Shown: piece after piece, positions 8,422-16,818 of the stretch
Layout of the letters: each line of letters begins with the position of its first letter
Numbering within the stretch: position 1 is the first letter of the stretch
Source: Pseudomonadota bacterium
Lineage (GTDB): Bacteria; Desulfobacterota; Binatia; Binatales; Binataceae
Length of the DNA stretch: 63,189 nt
Assembly (NCBI GenBank): GCA_021324455.1
Contig: JAJPJA010000047.1
Coordinates: 1 to 63,189, forward strand
Direction: 5' to 3'
Made by a program: the position numbers and the translations under genes
Notes under the pieces: generated by a model
Seen by the model: the letters and a program-made list of their open reading frames with translations, nothing else
Told to the model about the DNA's origin: nothing
The model's database searches: none

Positions 8422-9106
8422 GGATTTTCGGCGGCTTCGCCGCCTGAAGCTGATCGATGATCTCTTGCGTCGTTACGATCCGCGCCAGATACACACCGAC
8501 CAGCTCCTCGGCCGCCTCCTGCCATCGTTGTGAGAAGGTTGCGGTGGCGTCCGCGACCAGATAGCCGTGGTAGCCGAGATCGAATCCCGCCGCCAGCGTC
8601 AGCAGCACGCATCCGTTGGTGATGACGCCGGTGTACAGCACGTGGCGGATTCCCATGTTGCGCAGATGGCGGTCGAGGTTGGAGGTGAGAAAGCCGCCCG
8701 ACCCGGTCTTCAACCGGCTGATATCGCCCGGTTCGGTCCGCAGCGCGTCGATCACGTCGCATGCCCATGAGCCGTCAAGCGCGCCGGTAGCGCTCATCAC
8801 CTTGCGAAACGGCGCGATGCTGTCGCTGAAATCCGCCTGACAGCATCCGACCCGAAGATAAACCACTTTGACGCCCATCCCGCGGCATACCGACGGCAGG
8901 CGCTGCAGATTGGGCACGAGGACGCCGCTGACGCGATCGACGGCATAATCGACCGCCACGTCGTCGCGCTCCATCCCGGCGCCCCGCGTCACCTGCCAGT
9001 TGACCATATCGACCAGCATCGCGGCCGCTCCCGGATCTATCGGCGGAAAGTTGAGCGCGTCGCCGGCTCTGAAACTCCGGTTCCGATCTGGAATAAAGTC
9101 AGCCAT
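8411..9106 (-). CDS. Isochorismatase-family cysteine hydrolase
   Basis: A 231-residue hydrolase with the complete isochorismatase-like catalytic triad: Asp33 in LVDMVN, Lys133 in RLKTGSGGF and Cys166 in TGVITNGCVLLT. The strand-turn after Cys166 (AAGFDLGYHGYLVADA) is typical. Members include nicotinamidase, N-carbamoylsarcosine amidase, ureidoacrylate hydrolase and isochorismatase; all attack an amide or vinyl ether through the cysteine. It lies next to a broken amidase and a MarR regulator, so an amide or carbamoyl compound is the likeliest substrate (inference). Its own catalytic residues are intact although the neighbours are decaying. Confidence 0.9.
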   Translation of the reverse strand: MADFIPDRNRSFRAGDALNFPPIDPGAAAMLVDMVNWQVTRGAGMERDDVAVDYAVDRVSGVLVPNLQRLPSVCRGMGVKVVYLRVGCCQADFSDSIAPFRKVMSATGALDGSWACDVIDALRTEPGDISRLKTGSGGFLTSNLDRHLRNMGIRHVLYTGVITNGCVLLTLAAGFDLGYHGYLVADATATFSQRWQEAAEELVGVYLARIVTTQEIIDQLQAAKPPKIPAA

Positions 9107-9189
9107 ATCGTTCTCCTGTGCGGATTCACAGCTTTCGGTTCACAATTGCTCCCGGTAAACGCGCCGCTCAAAAACGTCGCCCGCGCGGA

Positions 9190-9747
9190 TCAACCGTTGC
9201 CTTCGATCATGGTGCCCAGCGCCTCGGGCGCCAGCGCCATCAGCAGCGTGAGGCCGGCGCGATGATCGGGGACGGAGGCTTCCCTGATTTCCGCGCCGAG
9301 CTTCTCCATCGCGGCGATTGCCTGCCGCACCGGCGCGTCCACGCCGGGCTGCGCGAACTCGCCGCCGAAACCTTCACGCAGGACGCCGATCCGCATGCCC
9401 TTCAGATCGTTTGCCCCCAGCGCCTGCGTGTACGGATGGGTGACGACGCCGTTCTGGCGCGGGTCGAGCGGATCCTTGCCCGCGATTACTTCCAGCAACA
9501 GCGCGGCGTCCGCCACGCTGCGCGCCATCGGACCGGCGTGATCGAAGCTGGCGTCCATGCCGATGATACCGGTGTACGGAACCAGGCCGTGAGTCGGCTT
9601 GAGCCCCACCACTCAGCACCACGCCGCCGGTATGCGGATCGGTCCGCCCTGATCCCCGGCGATCGTCATATCGATCCAGTCGTAGTGCGCCATCGCGCAC
9701 CGCGCCGCTGGAGCGCATTGCCGCCGCTTACGCTTCGTTGGTCGCAT
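9190..9747 (-). pseudogene. Amidase-signature enzyme remnant
   Basis: A remnant of an amidase-signature (Ser-cisSer-Lys) hydrolase. In frame from an ATG at 9747 it reads DMTIAGDQGG then PIRIPAAWC, then a TGA stop at 9613-9615, then VVGLKPTHGLVPYTG and about 120 further residues. Four defects are visible. The TGA replaces a glycine codon (AAWC-stop-VVGLK). The nucleophilic Ser of GGSIR is Pro. The upstream SSG segment is in another frame, and the Lys-bearing N-terminal half is absent. The C-terminus stops at IEGNG, well short of a normal end. It probably once formed an operon with the isochorismatase-family gene. Only fragments could be translated. Confidence 0.88.
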
Positions 9748-10084
9748 CGCTTTTATTCTCCTGCGCGGCGTGGCGCCGCCGCGGGCGCATTACGCAATCG
9801 CGACGCCGCAGACAGGCGGCACTCGCGGCCCTTCTTTTAAACGCTTTTGCTAAGATTCTTAGTACTAAGACATTTCGCCGGTGACCGCTGCAGCGGCACA
9901 TGAACCGAACGCGGGCAGCGCAGACCCGGTGCGCGCCCGCGGCCCGCCGGACGGGCACTTGATGCGGCAGTGGGCAGGTGTTATCGACCAATGGATTTGC
10001 GCACCGGAGACGGCCATATCATGTGGGAGCGGCAACCAAAAACCATCGGCTGGAATCGGACGGCGCCACGCAGGCGGTGGACCA

Positions 10085-10516
10085 ATGCGCGGGCGGTCCT
10101 TCGGCGGCGACCTCCGACGTTTGCGCCAGGAATGGGAACGGCAGCTGCCCGGGGTGGATTTTTTCCCGGTGCTGACCGCGATCCGCATAATGCGTATCTG
10201 GATGATTGCCGACGCCCAGACCGAACAGTTCGCCCGGGTCTATGGCTTCGGCGCCGGCGACGCCGACGTGCTCGTCAGTCTGCGCCGCCACGGACCGCCC
10301 TTTCGCCTGCGCCCGCGCGAATTACAGCGGCTGTGCGTGGTGACCTCGGGCGCCATCACCGGCCGCATCGACCGCCTGGCCAAACTGGGACTGGTCGAGC
10401 GCTCCTCGACCGAGGTTGACCGCCGCGGATCGGAGGTGGGTCTGACCCGGCGCGGTATAAAGGTCGCCGAACAACTGATGCGCCGGATTTTCGAGCACGG
10501 CGCGATGGCCCGCTGA
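10085..10516 (+). CDS. MarR-family transcriptional regulator, C-terminal helix frameshifted
   Basis: A winged-helix MarR-type repressor. The central region has DADVLVSLRRHGPP, RPRELQRLCVVTSGAITGRIDRL (recognition helix) and the wing STEVDRRGSEVGLTRRG. The start is uncertain: an ATG at 10085 is favoured over an open frame reaching back to 9881. The frame ends in TGA at 10514-10516, but the expected last helix (EKLSARERQ and SLNDLLERM) continues in the +1 frame from about 10515. Deleting the T at 10514 would join them. The final helix normally contributes to the dimer interface, so the product may be impaired. It diverges from the amidase/isochorismatase genes and probably once controlled them. 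Confidence 0.75.
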   Translation: MRGRSFGGDLRRLRQEWERQLPGVDFFPVLTAIRIMRIWMIADAQTEQFARVYGFGAGDADVLVSLRRHGPPFRLRPRELQRLCVVTSGAITGRIDRLAKLGLVERSSTEVDRRGSEVGLTRRGIKVAEQLMRRIFEHGAMAR

Positions 10517-10864
10517 AAAGTTGTCCGCGCGCGAGCGCCAGAGTCTGAACGATCTGCTGGAACGAATGCACACCGCGATGGAACGCGAGGCGTTAAAACC
10601 GCGCGCTAGCCCTCCGCTCGCGCACCTTCGTGGGCGGGAGTGTTCATGGTCAGCGACAATTCGCCGGCATCAAAGCCTGTTCGATCGAGTTCTTCCCGCT
10701 GGCCGACGCGCGCAAACAGGTCAGGATAAGGACAGGCTTCGCGGCGAGCGGCGTATCTGGCGGTCGGGATTCGGATGACTGGTACGGATCGAGCCTTATC
10801 CTGTATTTTCCAGATATTGGTTCTGTCTGGACGCGATACACCGTTGCCGGGGTGATCTTTGCCG
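10517..10864. other. Gap with stranded MarR tail and no other gene
   Basis: The first 90 or so bases (to about 10605) encode the out-of-frame C-terminal helix of the MarR regulator. Beyond that I find no frame with recognisable protein content and no obvious RNA structure. The promoter of the downstream amidotransferase should lie here, but I cannot define it. Confidence 0.55.
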
Positions 10865-11578
10865 ATGAAAACCGCGCTTGCGATCCGCCATGTCCATTTC
10901 GAAGACCTCGGCACTCTGGAGCCGATGCTGCGCCAACGCGGCTGCGCCGTGCGCTACGCCGACTGCTGCGCCGAGGATATCGGCGCGATCGATCCCATCG
11001 CACCCGACCTGGTCGTTGTTCTGGGCGGCCCGATCGGCGCCTACGAAGACGATCTCTATCCGTTCCTGAAGGATGAACTCACATTGCTGGACCACCGCCT
11101 GCGCGCGGGCCGCCCGACAATCGGAATCTGTTTGGGCGCGCAATTGATGGCGCGGGCGCTGGGCGCGCGCGTGTATCCCTCAGGGATCAAGGAAATCGGA
11201 TGGTCCCCGATCACGCTGAGCGCGGCTGGACGCAACTCCGCATTGCAGTATCTGGAGGATATGCCGGTGCTGCACTGGCACGGCGACACCTTCGACCTGC
11301 CGGCCGGCGCGGCGCTGCTGGCCTCGACCACCTTGTGCGTCAACCAGGCGTTTTCCTGGGGCGACGCAGCACTGGCGATGCAATTCCATCTTGAAGCGGC
11401 TGCGGCCCGCCTGGAGCAATGGTTCATCGGCCACGCCTGCGAAATCTCCGCCGCGCGATTGTCCGTAACCCAATTGCGCGCCGATACCGCCCGCTTCGCC
11501 GCCCGCCTCGAGCACCATGCGCGCAGGATCTTCGCCGCCTGGCTCGAGTCGGTTGGAATTCTTAACCGCTCCGAATGA
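10865..11578 (+). CDS. Type 1 glutamine amidotransferase-like protein
   Basis: A 237-residue class I glutamine amidotransferase domain protein. The nucleophile elbow GICLGAQ gives Cys89, and the His-Glu pair is His175 and Glu177 in MQFHLEA. LGGPIGAYED near residue 54 is the usual oxyanion-strand segment. Stand-alone proteins of this type are commonly annotated as GMP synthase-like amidotransferases or gamma-glutamyl hydrolases; the synthetase partner is not in the window. The ATG at 10865 is preferred over a TTG two codons earlier. No signal peptide. The target nitrogen acceptor is unknown. Confidence 0.88.
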   Translation: MKTALAIRHVHFEDLGTLEPMLRQRGCAVRYADCCAEDIGAIDPIAPDLVVVLGGPIGAYEDDLYPFLKDELTLLDHRLRAGRPTIGICLGAQLMARALGARVYPSGIKEIGWSPITLSAAGRNSALQYLEDMPVLHWHGDTFDLPAGAALLASTTLCVNQAFSWGDAALAMQFHLEAAAARLEQWFIGHACEISAARLSVTQLRADTARFAARLEHHARRIFAAWLESVGILNRSE

Positions 11579-11984
11579 GCGTCACGGTGACACGCCGGTA
11601 TGATTATGTTACTAGCTGGAGGAAAATGACCGCTGGCCAGGCGACATCTGCACGAAAGCGGCTGTGAAGAATACGACAACTTTCAGGGAAATTCACCGTC
11701 CGTATCGATCAGCCGCCTGACGGTCGCCGGGTTGTATTGTTGGCTGGTTGGCGCCGGCGTAATCGGGACATCAGCGATTTGGCACAACGCCGCGCGGCGG
11801 CGCTCCATCTCCGGATTGAGTGGTTCGGTAAAGCCGCTCGCCGCAGGCGTCGATCAACCTCTGACCAGAGTGGCTGACTCTGCCGGGCAACCGGATGTTT
11901 ATAAACCGCCGGCGGACGCATTTTTCATCCTGCCATAGCGCGCTATAGATTGTTTCAAGGAGATGCAACAGGCAGCGTTACGCG
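11579..11984. other. 406-base intergenic stretch
   Basis: No convincing gene on either strand. It contains a short palindrome (GTCAC-G-GTGAC near 11581) and a GGAGG directly before an ATG at 11626, but that frame stops after 13 codons. AAGGAG at about 11959 lies too far from the next start to be its normal ribosome-binding site. No tRNA-like cloverleaf was recognised. Confidence 0.5.
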
Positions 11985-12794
11985 ATGATCGTTGACTGGA
12001 TCTACAGCAGCCCCACCTGGCTGTGGGGCACTATCCTGATGCTGCTGTTGTGCGGCGGGGCGTGTGCGGGACTCGCGATTTTTCACCGCCTAGTGCACGT
12101 CGAGATACGCCGGGCGCACAACGAGCTGGCCGGGTTCACCGTGGCGGTGATCAGCGTGGTGTACGCCGTGCTGCTTGCCTTTATCGCAATTGCGACCTGG
12201 GAATCATACACCGCCGCCGAAGACATCGTGCAGTCCGAAGCGGATTACGTCGGCAGCATCTACCGCGATACCCAGGGCTTGCCGCCGCAGATGGGCCAGG
12301 ACATCCGCAACGACCTGGAGCTGTACGTACGCAACGTGATCAAGGACGAATGGCCAGTGCAGCACAAGGGGCGGATGCCCGATCAGGCATGGGAGCCGCT
12401 GCGCCGCCTGCATGTCGCGATCGTGAAAATGCAGCCGCAAACGATGGGCGAGGCTGTGATCCAGGCCGAACTGCTCAAAACGCTCAACGATCTCTATCGT
12501 GCCCGCGAAAGCCGCCTCTCGGCGGCCGAAGGACACATCCCGTCCGTGATCTGGTGGATCATTTTCCTGGGCGGCGCGCTGGTCACCGCCTACACCTACC
12601 TGTTCGGTTTTCACGACCTGCGGATGCACATGGTGATGACCGCCGCCGTCGCCGCCTCGCTGGGCTTCGTCGTGGTCCTGATCATCGCCATGGACTGGCC
12701 CTTCCGCGGCGAGGTAAGCATCGCCCCCGACGCCTTCGTCAAGGTGGAGCACTCCTGGACACCGGCGCCGCCGGCCGCCCAGCCGCCCGGCTGA
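11985..12794 (+). CDS. DUF4239 (bestrophin-like) membrane protein
   Basis: A 269-residue inner-membrane protein. Transmembrane segments lie near residues 14-34 and 50-70, followed by a soluble stretch of about 110 residues. Two more segments follow near residues 188-207 and 213-235. The RAHNELAGFTVAVISVVYAVLLAF pattern is typical of DUF4239, which has remote similarity to bestrophin channels. The tail is Pro/Ala-rich. Function unproven; ion-channel activity is only a family-level suggestion. It converges on nuoD with a 33-base gap, and no functional link to complex I is evident. Confidence 0.85.
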   Translation: MIVDWIYSSPTWLWGTILMLLLCGGACAGLAIFHRLVHVEIRRAHNELAGFTVAVISVVYAVLLAFIAIATWESYTAAEDIVQSEADYVGSIYRDTQGLPPQMGQDIRNDLELYVRNVIKDEWPVQHKGRMPDQAWEPLRRLHVAIVKMQPQTMGEAVIQAELLKTLNDLYRARESRLSAAEGHIPSVIWWIIFLGGALVTAYTYLFGFHDLRMHMVMTAAVAASLGFVVVLIIAMDWPFRGEVSIAPDAFVKVEHSWTPAPPAAQPPG

Positions 12795-12827
12795 CGCAAC
12801 CCTGCGCGGCTGCGGCCGGGAACCGCA

Positions 12828-14042
12828 TCAGCGGTCGCATTCGCCGCCGATCATATTGATCATGCCGAAGGTGGTGATGATGTCCGCGATCATGCGGCCG
12901 ATCAGCATCTTGTTGAGCGCGCCCATGCCGAAGAAGCAGGGCGGCCGCACGCGGACCCGGTAGGGGCGGCCGCTGCCGTCGCTGACGACGTAAAAGCCCA
13001 ACTCGCCGTTGGCTCCTTCCACCGCGCAATAGACCTCGCCCGCCGGCACCTTGATCCCTTCCATCACGATCTTGAAGTGATTCATCAGCCCTTCGATCGA
13101 GTTGTATACGCGTTCTTTGGGCGGCAGGATGAAACGATGGTCGTCGATGCAGACCGGACCGGCCGGCAGCTGACGCATCGCCTGCTCGATGATGCGTTTG
13201 GCCTGATACATCTCCTGGAAGCGCACGTTGAAGCGGTCGTAATTGTCGCCCTGCTCTCCGGTGGGCACCTCGAAATCCATCCGATCGTAAACCAGGTAGG
13301 GGTCGGCCTTGCGCACGTCGTAGGCGACGCCGGCGGCGCGCAGCAGCGGACCCGTCAAACCGTAGGAAATTGCGTCTTCGCGTGACAGTTGGCCGATCCC
13401 GCTCATCCGGTCGATGAACACGCGGTTGCGCGACAGCAGCCGGTCGCAATCCTCGAGCACCGCGTCCAGGTTGCGGAACGCCACCTTGATGCGATCGGCG
13501 AAATCCTCGGGCAGGTCGCGCGTGATACCGCCGACGCGGCACCAGGTCACCGTCAGGCGGGCGCCGGTAACCGCCTCAACCAAATCGTAGAGCAGCTCGC
13601 GCGCCTCCAGCATGTAGAACATCACGGTCTGCGCGCCGACTTCTCCCGCCGCCATCCCCAGGCAGGTCAGGTGGTCGGTGATGCGCGAGATTTCGCTCAT
13701 GATCAGGCGGACATACTTGCAGCGGTCGGGAATCTCGATCCCGCACAGCTTTTCCACCGCCAGCGCGAAGCCGACGTTGTTGATGCAGGGCGAGGCGTAG
13801 TTGAGCCGGTCGGTGTACGGAAACACCTGGGTCCAGGTGCCCTGCTCGGTCATCTTCTCGAACGCGCGATGCAGGTAGCCGACTTCGACGTCGCAATCCA
13901 CAATGCGCTCGCCGTCGAGCTTCAGGTTGAACTTGATGGTGCCATGGGAGGCGGGATGCGACGGCCCCATCTGCAGTTCCATGATTTCGTCGGCGGGGTC
14001 CGACGCTTCGATCTTTTTCGCCCATCGCGCAGGCAAAGCCAT
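12828..14042 (-). CDS. nuoD: NADH-quinone oxidoreductase subunit D
   Basis: A 404-residue 49-kDa-type subunit of complex I, close to the usual 400-420 residues. It has MGPSHPASHGTIKFNL near residue 27 (the HxxxH-bearing loop of the quinone site), the LNYASPCINN and CNNVGF-like regions and the VEGANGELGFYVVSDG stretch near the C-terminus, ending with the conserved GGECDR. NuoD forms the quinone-binding cavity with NuoB on the peripheral arm. Upstream are nuoC and nuoA in the same direction; nuoB and all later nuo genes are absent here. It is the last gene of this mini-cluster. Confidence 0.97.
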   Translation of the reverse strand: MALPARWAKKIEASDPADEIMELQMGPSHPASHGTIKFNLKLDGERIVDCDVEVGYLHRAFEKMTEQGTWTQVFPYTDRLNYASPCINNVGFALAVEKLCGIEIPDRCKYVRLIMSEISRITDHLTCLGMAAGEVGAQTVMFYMLEARELLYDLVEAVTGARLTVTWCRVGGITRDLPEDFADRIKVAFRNLDAVLEDCDRLLSRNRVFIDRMSGIGQLSREDAISYGLTGPLLRAAGVAYDVRKADPYLVYDRMDFEVPTGEQGDNYDRFNVRFQEMYQAKRIIEQAMRQLPAGPVCIDDHRFILPPKERVYNSIEGLMNHFKIVMEGIKVPAGEVYCAVEGANGELGFYVVSDGSGRPYRVRVRPPCFFGMGALNKMLIGRMIADIITTFGMINMIGGECDR

Positions 14043-14079
14043 ACTCGTCTTCGTGCTCCCTGAAATCCTGCCCGATGCG

Positions 14080-14580
14080 CTAACGCGAGGGCGGCCGCGG
14101 CGCCGCCACCGGATCGACTTCTTCGACGATCGGCTGGCGGCGGTCCACCGGATAGTCCTTGCGCAGCGGATGGCCGACGAAGGAATCGTAGAGCAGGATG
14201 CGCCGCAGGTCGGGATGATCCCTGAAGTGGATGCCGAACATGTCGAAGCATTCGCGCTCCAGCCAGTCGGCGCTCTTCCACAACTCGATCGCGCTGGCTA
14301 CCCACGCGTCATTGCCCGGCACCGGCACCTTGACCCGCAGCCGATGATTGCGCGCCAGCGACTTGAGCTGGTAGACCACTTCGAACCGCGGCTCGCGGCC
14401 CATCCAGTCCACCGCCGTAAGGTCGATTAGAAAATTGAAAGCGAAATCGGGTTCATCGCGCAGCGCGCGCAGGACCGCAGGCGCCGCCTCGCGGCTGACC
14501 GTGATGACGTGCTCGCCGCAACTGTTGTCGGCGGCGGCGATATCGGCGCCGAAGCGCTGCTTGAGTTTATCGATCAACAT
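14080..14580 (-). CDS. nuoC: NADH-quinone oxidoreductase subunit C
   Basis: A 166-residue 30-kDa-type complex I subunit. The signature DLTAVDWMGREPRFEVVYQL is in the middle (residues about 53-72), followed by the conserved WLERECFDMFGIHFRDHPDLRRIL segment and the terminal GHPLRKDYPVD. The length is that of an unfused NuoC; there is no NuoCD fusion. It starts 18 bases after nuoA ends, exactly where nuoB is normally encoded, and precedes nuoD by 37 bases. The protein is part of the peripheral arm and scaffolds NuoB and NuoD. Confidence 0.97.
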   Translation of the reverse strand: MLIDKLKQRFGADIAAADNSCGEHVITVSREAAPAVLRALRDEPDFAFNFLIDLTAVDWMGREPRFEVVYQLKSLARNHRLRVKVPVPGNDAWVASAIELWKSADWLERECFDMFGIHFRDHPDLRRILLYDSFVGHPLRKDYPVDRRQPIVEEVDPVAAPRPPSR

Positions 14581-14598
14581 CTGCTTATCGAATTGCGG

Positions 14599-14964
14599 CT
14601 AATCCCAATCCAGGGCGCCGCGCTGCCAGGCGTAGGCCAGTCCCACCACCAGGATGGCCACGAAAATCAGGACTTCGACCAGTCCGAACAATCCCAGATG
14701 CCGCAGTTCGACCGCCCACGGGTAGAGAAAGATTATCTCGACGTCGAAGACCAGGAACAGGATGGCGGTCTGGTAGAAGCGGACCGAAAACCGGCCCCAC
14801 GCGCTGCCGCTGGGCGGATTGCCGCATTCAAAGGCCTCGGATTTGACCAGGCCGGGCCGTTTGGGACCCAGAATGCTGTTGATGCTGACCATTACGCCAA
14901 CCACCAGTCCAGCGAAGCCCAGTGTAATCGCGATCGGAAACCAGGTTGTGACCCACGGTGCCAT
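14599..14964 (-). CDS. nuoA: NADH-quinone oxidoreductase subunit A
   Basis: A 121-residue membrane subunit of complex I with three transmembrane segments (about residues 9-30, 65-85 and 90-112). The conserved loop between the first two, with ECG in FECGNPPSG, and the FDVEIIFLYPWAV motif are intact. Together with NuoH and NuoJ this subunit lines the entry of the quinone channel and the first proton path. It is the first gene of the nuoA-nuoC-nuoD set; about 136 bases separate it from the CinA-like gene, which runs in the same direction upstream. A promoter probably lies in that gap. Confidence 0.97.
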   Translation of the reverse strand: MAPWVTTWFPIAITLGFAGLVVGVMVSINSILGPKRPGLVKSEAFECGNPPSGSAWGRFSVRFYQTAILFLVFDVEIIFLYPWAVELRHLGLFGLVEVLIFVAILVVGLAYAWQRGALDWD

Positions 14965-15100
14965 CAGCTAGCCGCCCTTGTTTCGGTCATCCGGACGCAA
15001 GGCCCGGCCTACCGCATTTCAAACCGCAGCCCGCGACGAATCAATATCGTCCCTCAAGCCAATACCGGATATGTGCGGCTTTTCCAATCCCCTTAAGCAA

Positions 15101-15592
15101 TCAGCCCCTGGGGATACCAAGACATTCCGCGAACAGGTCCATCGCGGCGGCGGCAAAGGTGCGCATGTTTGCGACCCGATCGGCGATGCCGGTTTCAAGC
15201 GTAACGACGCGTTCCACCGGCCCGGCGACCGCGAGGCAGGTATGCCCGGGCGGGTCGCCATAGCGATTGCCGTCGGGTCCGGCGGCGCCGCTTTCCGCGA
15301 TACACCAAATGGCGCCGAAGCGATCGCGCGCGGTTGTGGCCATCAATGCGGCGTAGGGCTCGCTCGCTCCGCGCATCCCCTTGACCGCGTCGTCCTGGAT
15401 GTCCGTCAGCAGGCGCCGCGCCCGCAGCGTGTAAACCACGGCGCCGCCCAGGAAGTACGCCGAGGCGCCCGGCACGCTGAGCATCGCGGCGGAGATCAGG
15501 CCGCCGGTGGAAGATTCGGCGACCACCAGGGTTTGTTTGCGCTCTTTGAGCACCGCGGCGAGCTTGTGCGCGCGCGGCAGCAGATCCTGCAT
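15101..15592 (-). CDS. CinA C-terminal-type amidohydrolase (NMN deamidase-like)
   Basis: A 163-residue CinA family protein consisting of only the C-terminal domain. The signature AESSTGG is at residues 25-31, with ISAAMLSVPGASAYFLGGAVVYT after it and SGAAGPDGNRYGDPPG later. Stand-alone proteins of this kind (PncC) deamidate nicotinamide mononucleotide in the NAD salvage route; the N-terminal competence-related domain is not needed. No signal peptide. It stands upstream of the nuo genes in the same direction, but the spacing suggests independent expression. Confidence 0.88.
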   Translation of the reverse strand: MQDLLPRAHKLAAVLKERKQTLVVAESSTGGLISAAMLSVPGASAYFLGGAVVYTLRARRLLTDIQDDAVKGMRGASEPYAALMATTARDRFGAIWCIAESGAAGPDGNRYGDPPGHTCLAVAGPVERVVTLETGIADRVANMRTFAAAAMDLFAECLGIPRG

Positions 15593-15724
15593 CGGAAGTT
15601 ACCTCTGGATATGAGTACGACGCGGCCTCGGACGGTTTTGTAGCAGGATGCGTGCGTCGGGAAAACCGCACGCCAGCCTCTCCTCCTGATCCGGCCCCAC
15701 GAGAATTGAGCGGTCGCGCGAGGA

Positions 15725-16285
15725 TCAGGCCTTGCGGCCCATCAGACGCGCCATCACCTGCTCGGCCTCCTTTGGATCCTTGACCATGGGGCCGGGTTGC
15801 TCGCGATGCTTCATGACGGGGTCGTCGTCTTCGTTGAACTGACGCACCGTGGCGCAGAACTCCAGCAGCAGGCCGTTGGGATCGTTGAAGTAGATCGAGC
15901 GGCACCATTCGTGATCGACCACCGGCGTGACGTCGATGCCCTTACCCTCCAGGTCGGCGCGCCGCGCCTCCAGCTCGGCCAGCGAACCGCATCGAAACGC
16001 GTAATGATAGAACCCGGGCGGCAGCTGCTGGGCGCTATGGATGTCGGTGGCCCATTCCCTGGGGATGCCGGGTACGTTTTCCGGACACATGAAGGCGATC
16101 AAGGTGCCGTCGCCGGTGTCGATGAAGGCATGCTTGATACGCCCGCCGGCGGGCGGCTCGATAATGTCACACCATACGACCTTCCATCCCAGGATGCCGG
16201 TGTAGAAATCCAGTGTGCGATCCATATCGAGTGTGGCCAGTCCAATATGATGAACGCCGGTCGTGCTTGCCTTTTGATTTTCCAA
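15725..16285 (-). CDS. VOC/glyoxalase-fold dioxygenase-like protein
   Basis: A 186-residue vicinal-oxygen-chelate protein with two betaalphabetabetabeta modules: HHIGLATLDMDRTLDFYTGILGWK at the start and RSIYFNDPNGLLLEFCATV near residue 150. The candidate metal ligands are the N-terminal His in HHIGL, a His in the YHYAF strand and the Glu in LLEFC. The only sensible start is TTG at 16285, with GGAG eight bases upstream; no ATG is available in frame. The family includes extradiol dioxygenases and glyalase-like isomerases, so the reaction cannot be fixed. The charged C-terminal tail (PMVKDPKEAEQVMARLMG) is less conserved. Confidence 0.85.
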   Translation of the reverse strand: MENQKASTTGVHHIGLATLDMDRTLDFYTGILGWKVVWCDIIEPPAGGRIKHAFIDTGDGTLIAFMCPENVPGIPREWATDIHSAQQLPPGFYHYAFRCGSLAELEARRADLEGKGIDVTPVVDHEWCRSIYFNDPNGLLLEFCATVRQFNEDDDPVMKHREQPGPMVKDPKEAEQVMARLMGRKA

Positions 16286-16515
16286 TGTATTTCTCCAGCA
16301 GGCTTTGGCGGCCCTGTTAGTGACCGAATTGACTGTACATGAAACGGGCGGCGATTGCCCGTGCCGGCTTTGCGGACACTCAAGACCGCAAACCATGCCG
16401 CAGGCGGGGCGGCGCCGCTGCCTGCCGCTCACACCACGCAATACGCCGCGTGGTCGGCCAACTTACCGGCAACAACGCGCGCGCGACAGCTTTGATGGTG
16501 CGCGGAGTCGGACTC

Positions 16516-16680
16516 TTACAAGCGGGCAGCCGCGAGCCCGTTCCCATTCATGGTGACCGTGCCGGAGCCGGATCGCACGCTATGAGCCATCAATGCCGCC
16601 AGGAATATGAGGCTGGCGAGCAAGGCGAGCACGATCGCGCCAATCAGCGCCATCATGCCGGGCGAGCGATAAGTTCTCAT
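16516..16680 (-). CDS. 54-residue single-pass membrane protein
   Basis: A short gene with an unusually strong ribosome-binding site (GGAGGGGG a few bases before the ATG at 16680). The peptide begins MRTYRSPGMM, has one hydrophobic helix at residues 10-32 (ALIGAIVLALLASLIFLAAL within it) and ends in a polar tail with several glycines. Positive charge at the N-terminus suggests N-in topology. Nothing in the sequence reveals a role; similar small proteins are often missed by gene callers. It stands alone between the VOC gene and the 2-hydroxyacid dehydrogenase, all on the minus strand. Confidence 0.55.
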   Translation of the reverse strand: MRTYRSPGMMALIGAIVLALLASLIFLAALMAHSVRSGSGTVTMNGNGLAAARL

Positions 16681-16818
16681 GGGCCCCCTCCGTGCAAGAT
16701 TGTCTGGGGCCGAATTCTGGTCTCAAAAAGGACCGGACGGCACAAAAAAAGCACCGAAACTCAACGCTAATCGGTCAGGATTTGGCACAACGCCCCGGCC
16801 AAAATCACGCCGCCCGTC

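Noticed and set aside
11611-11670. GGAGG followed at once by an ATG at 11626
   Set aside because: The spacing is too short and the frame stops after 13 codons.
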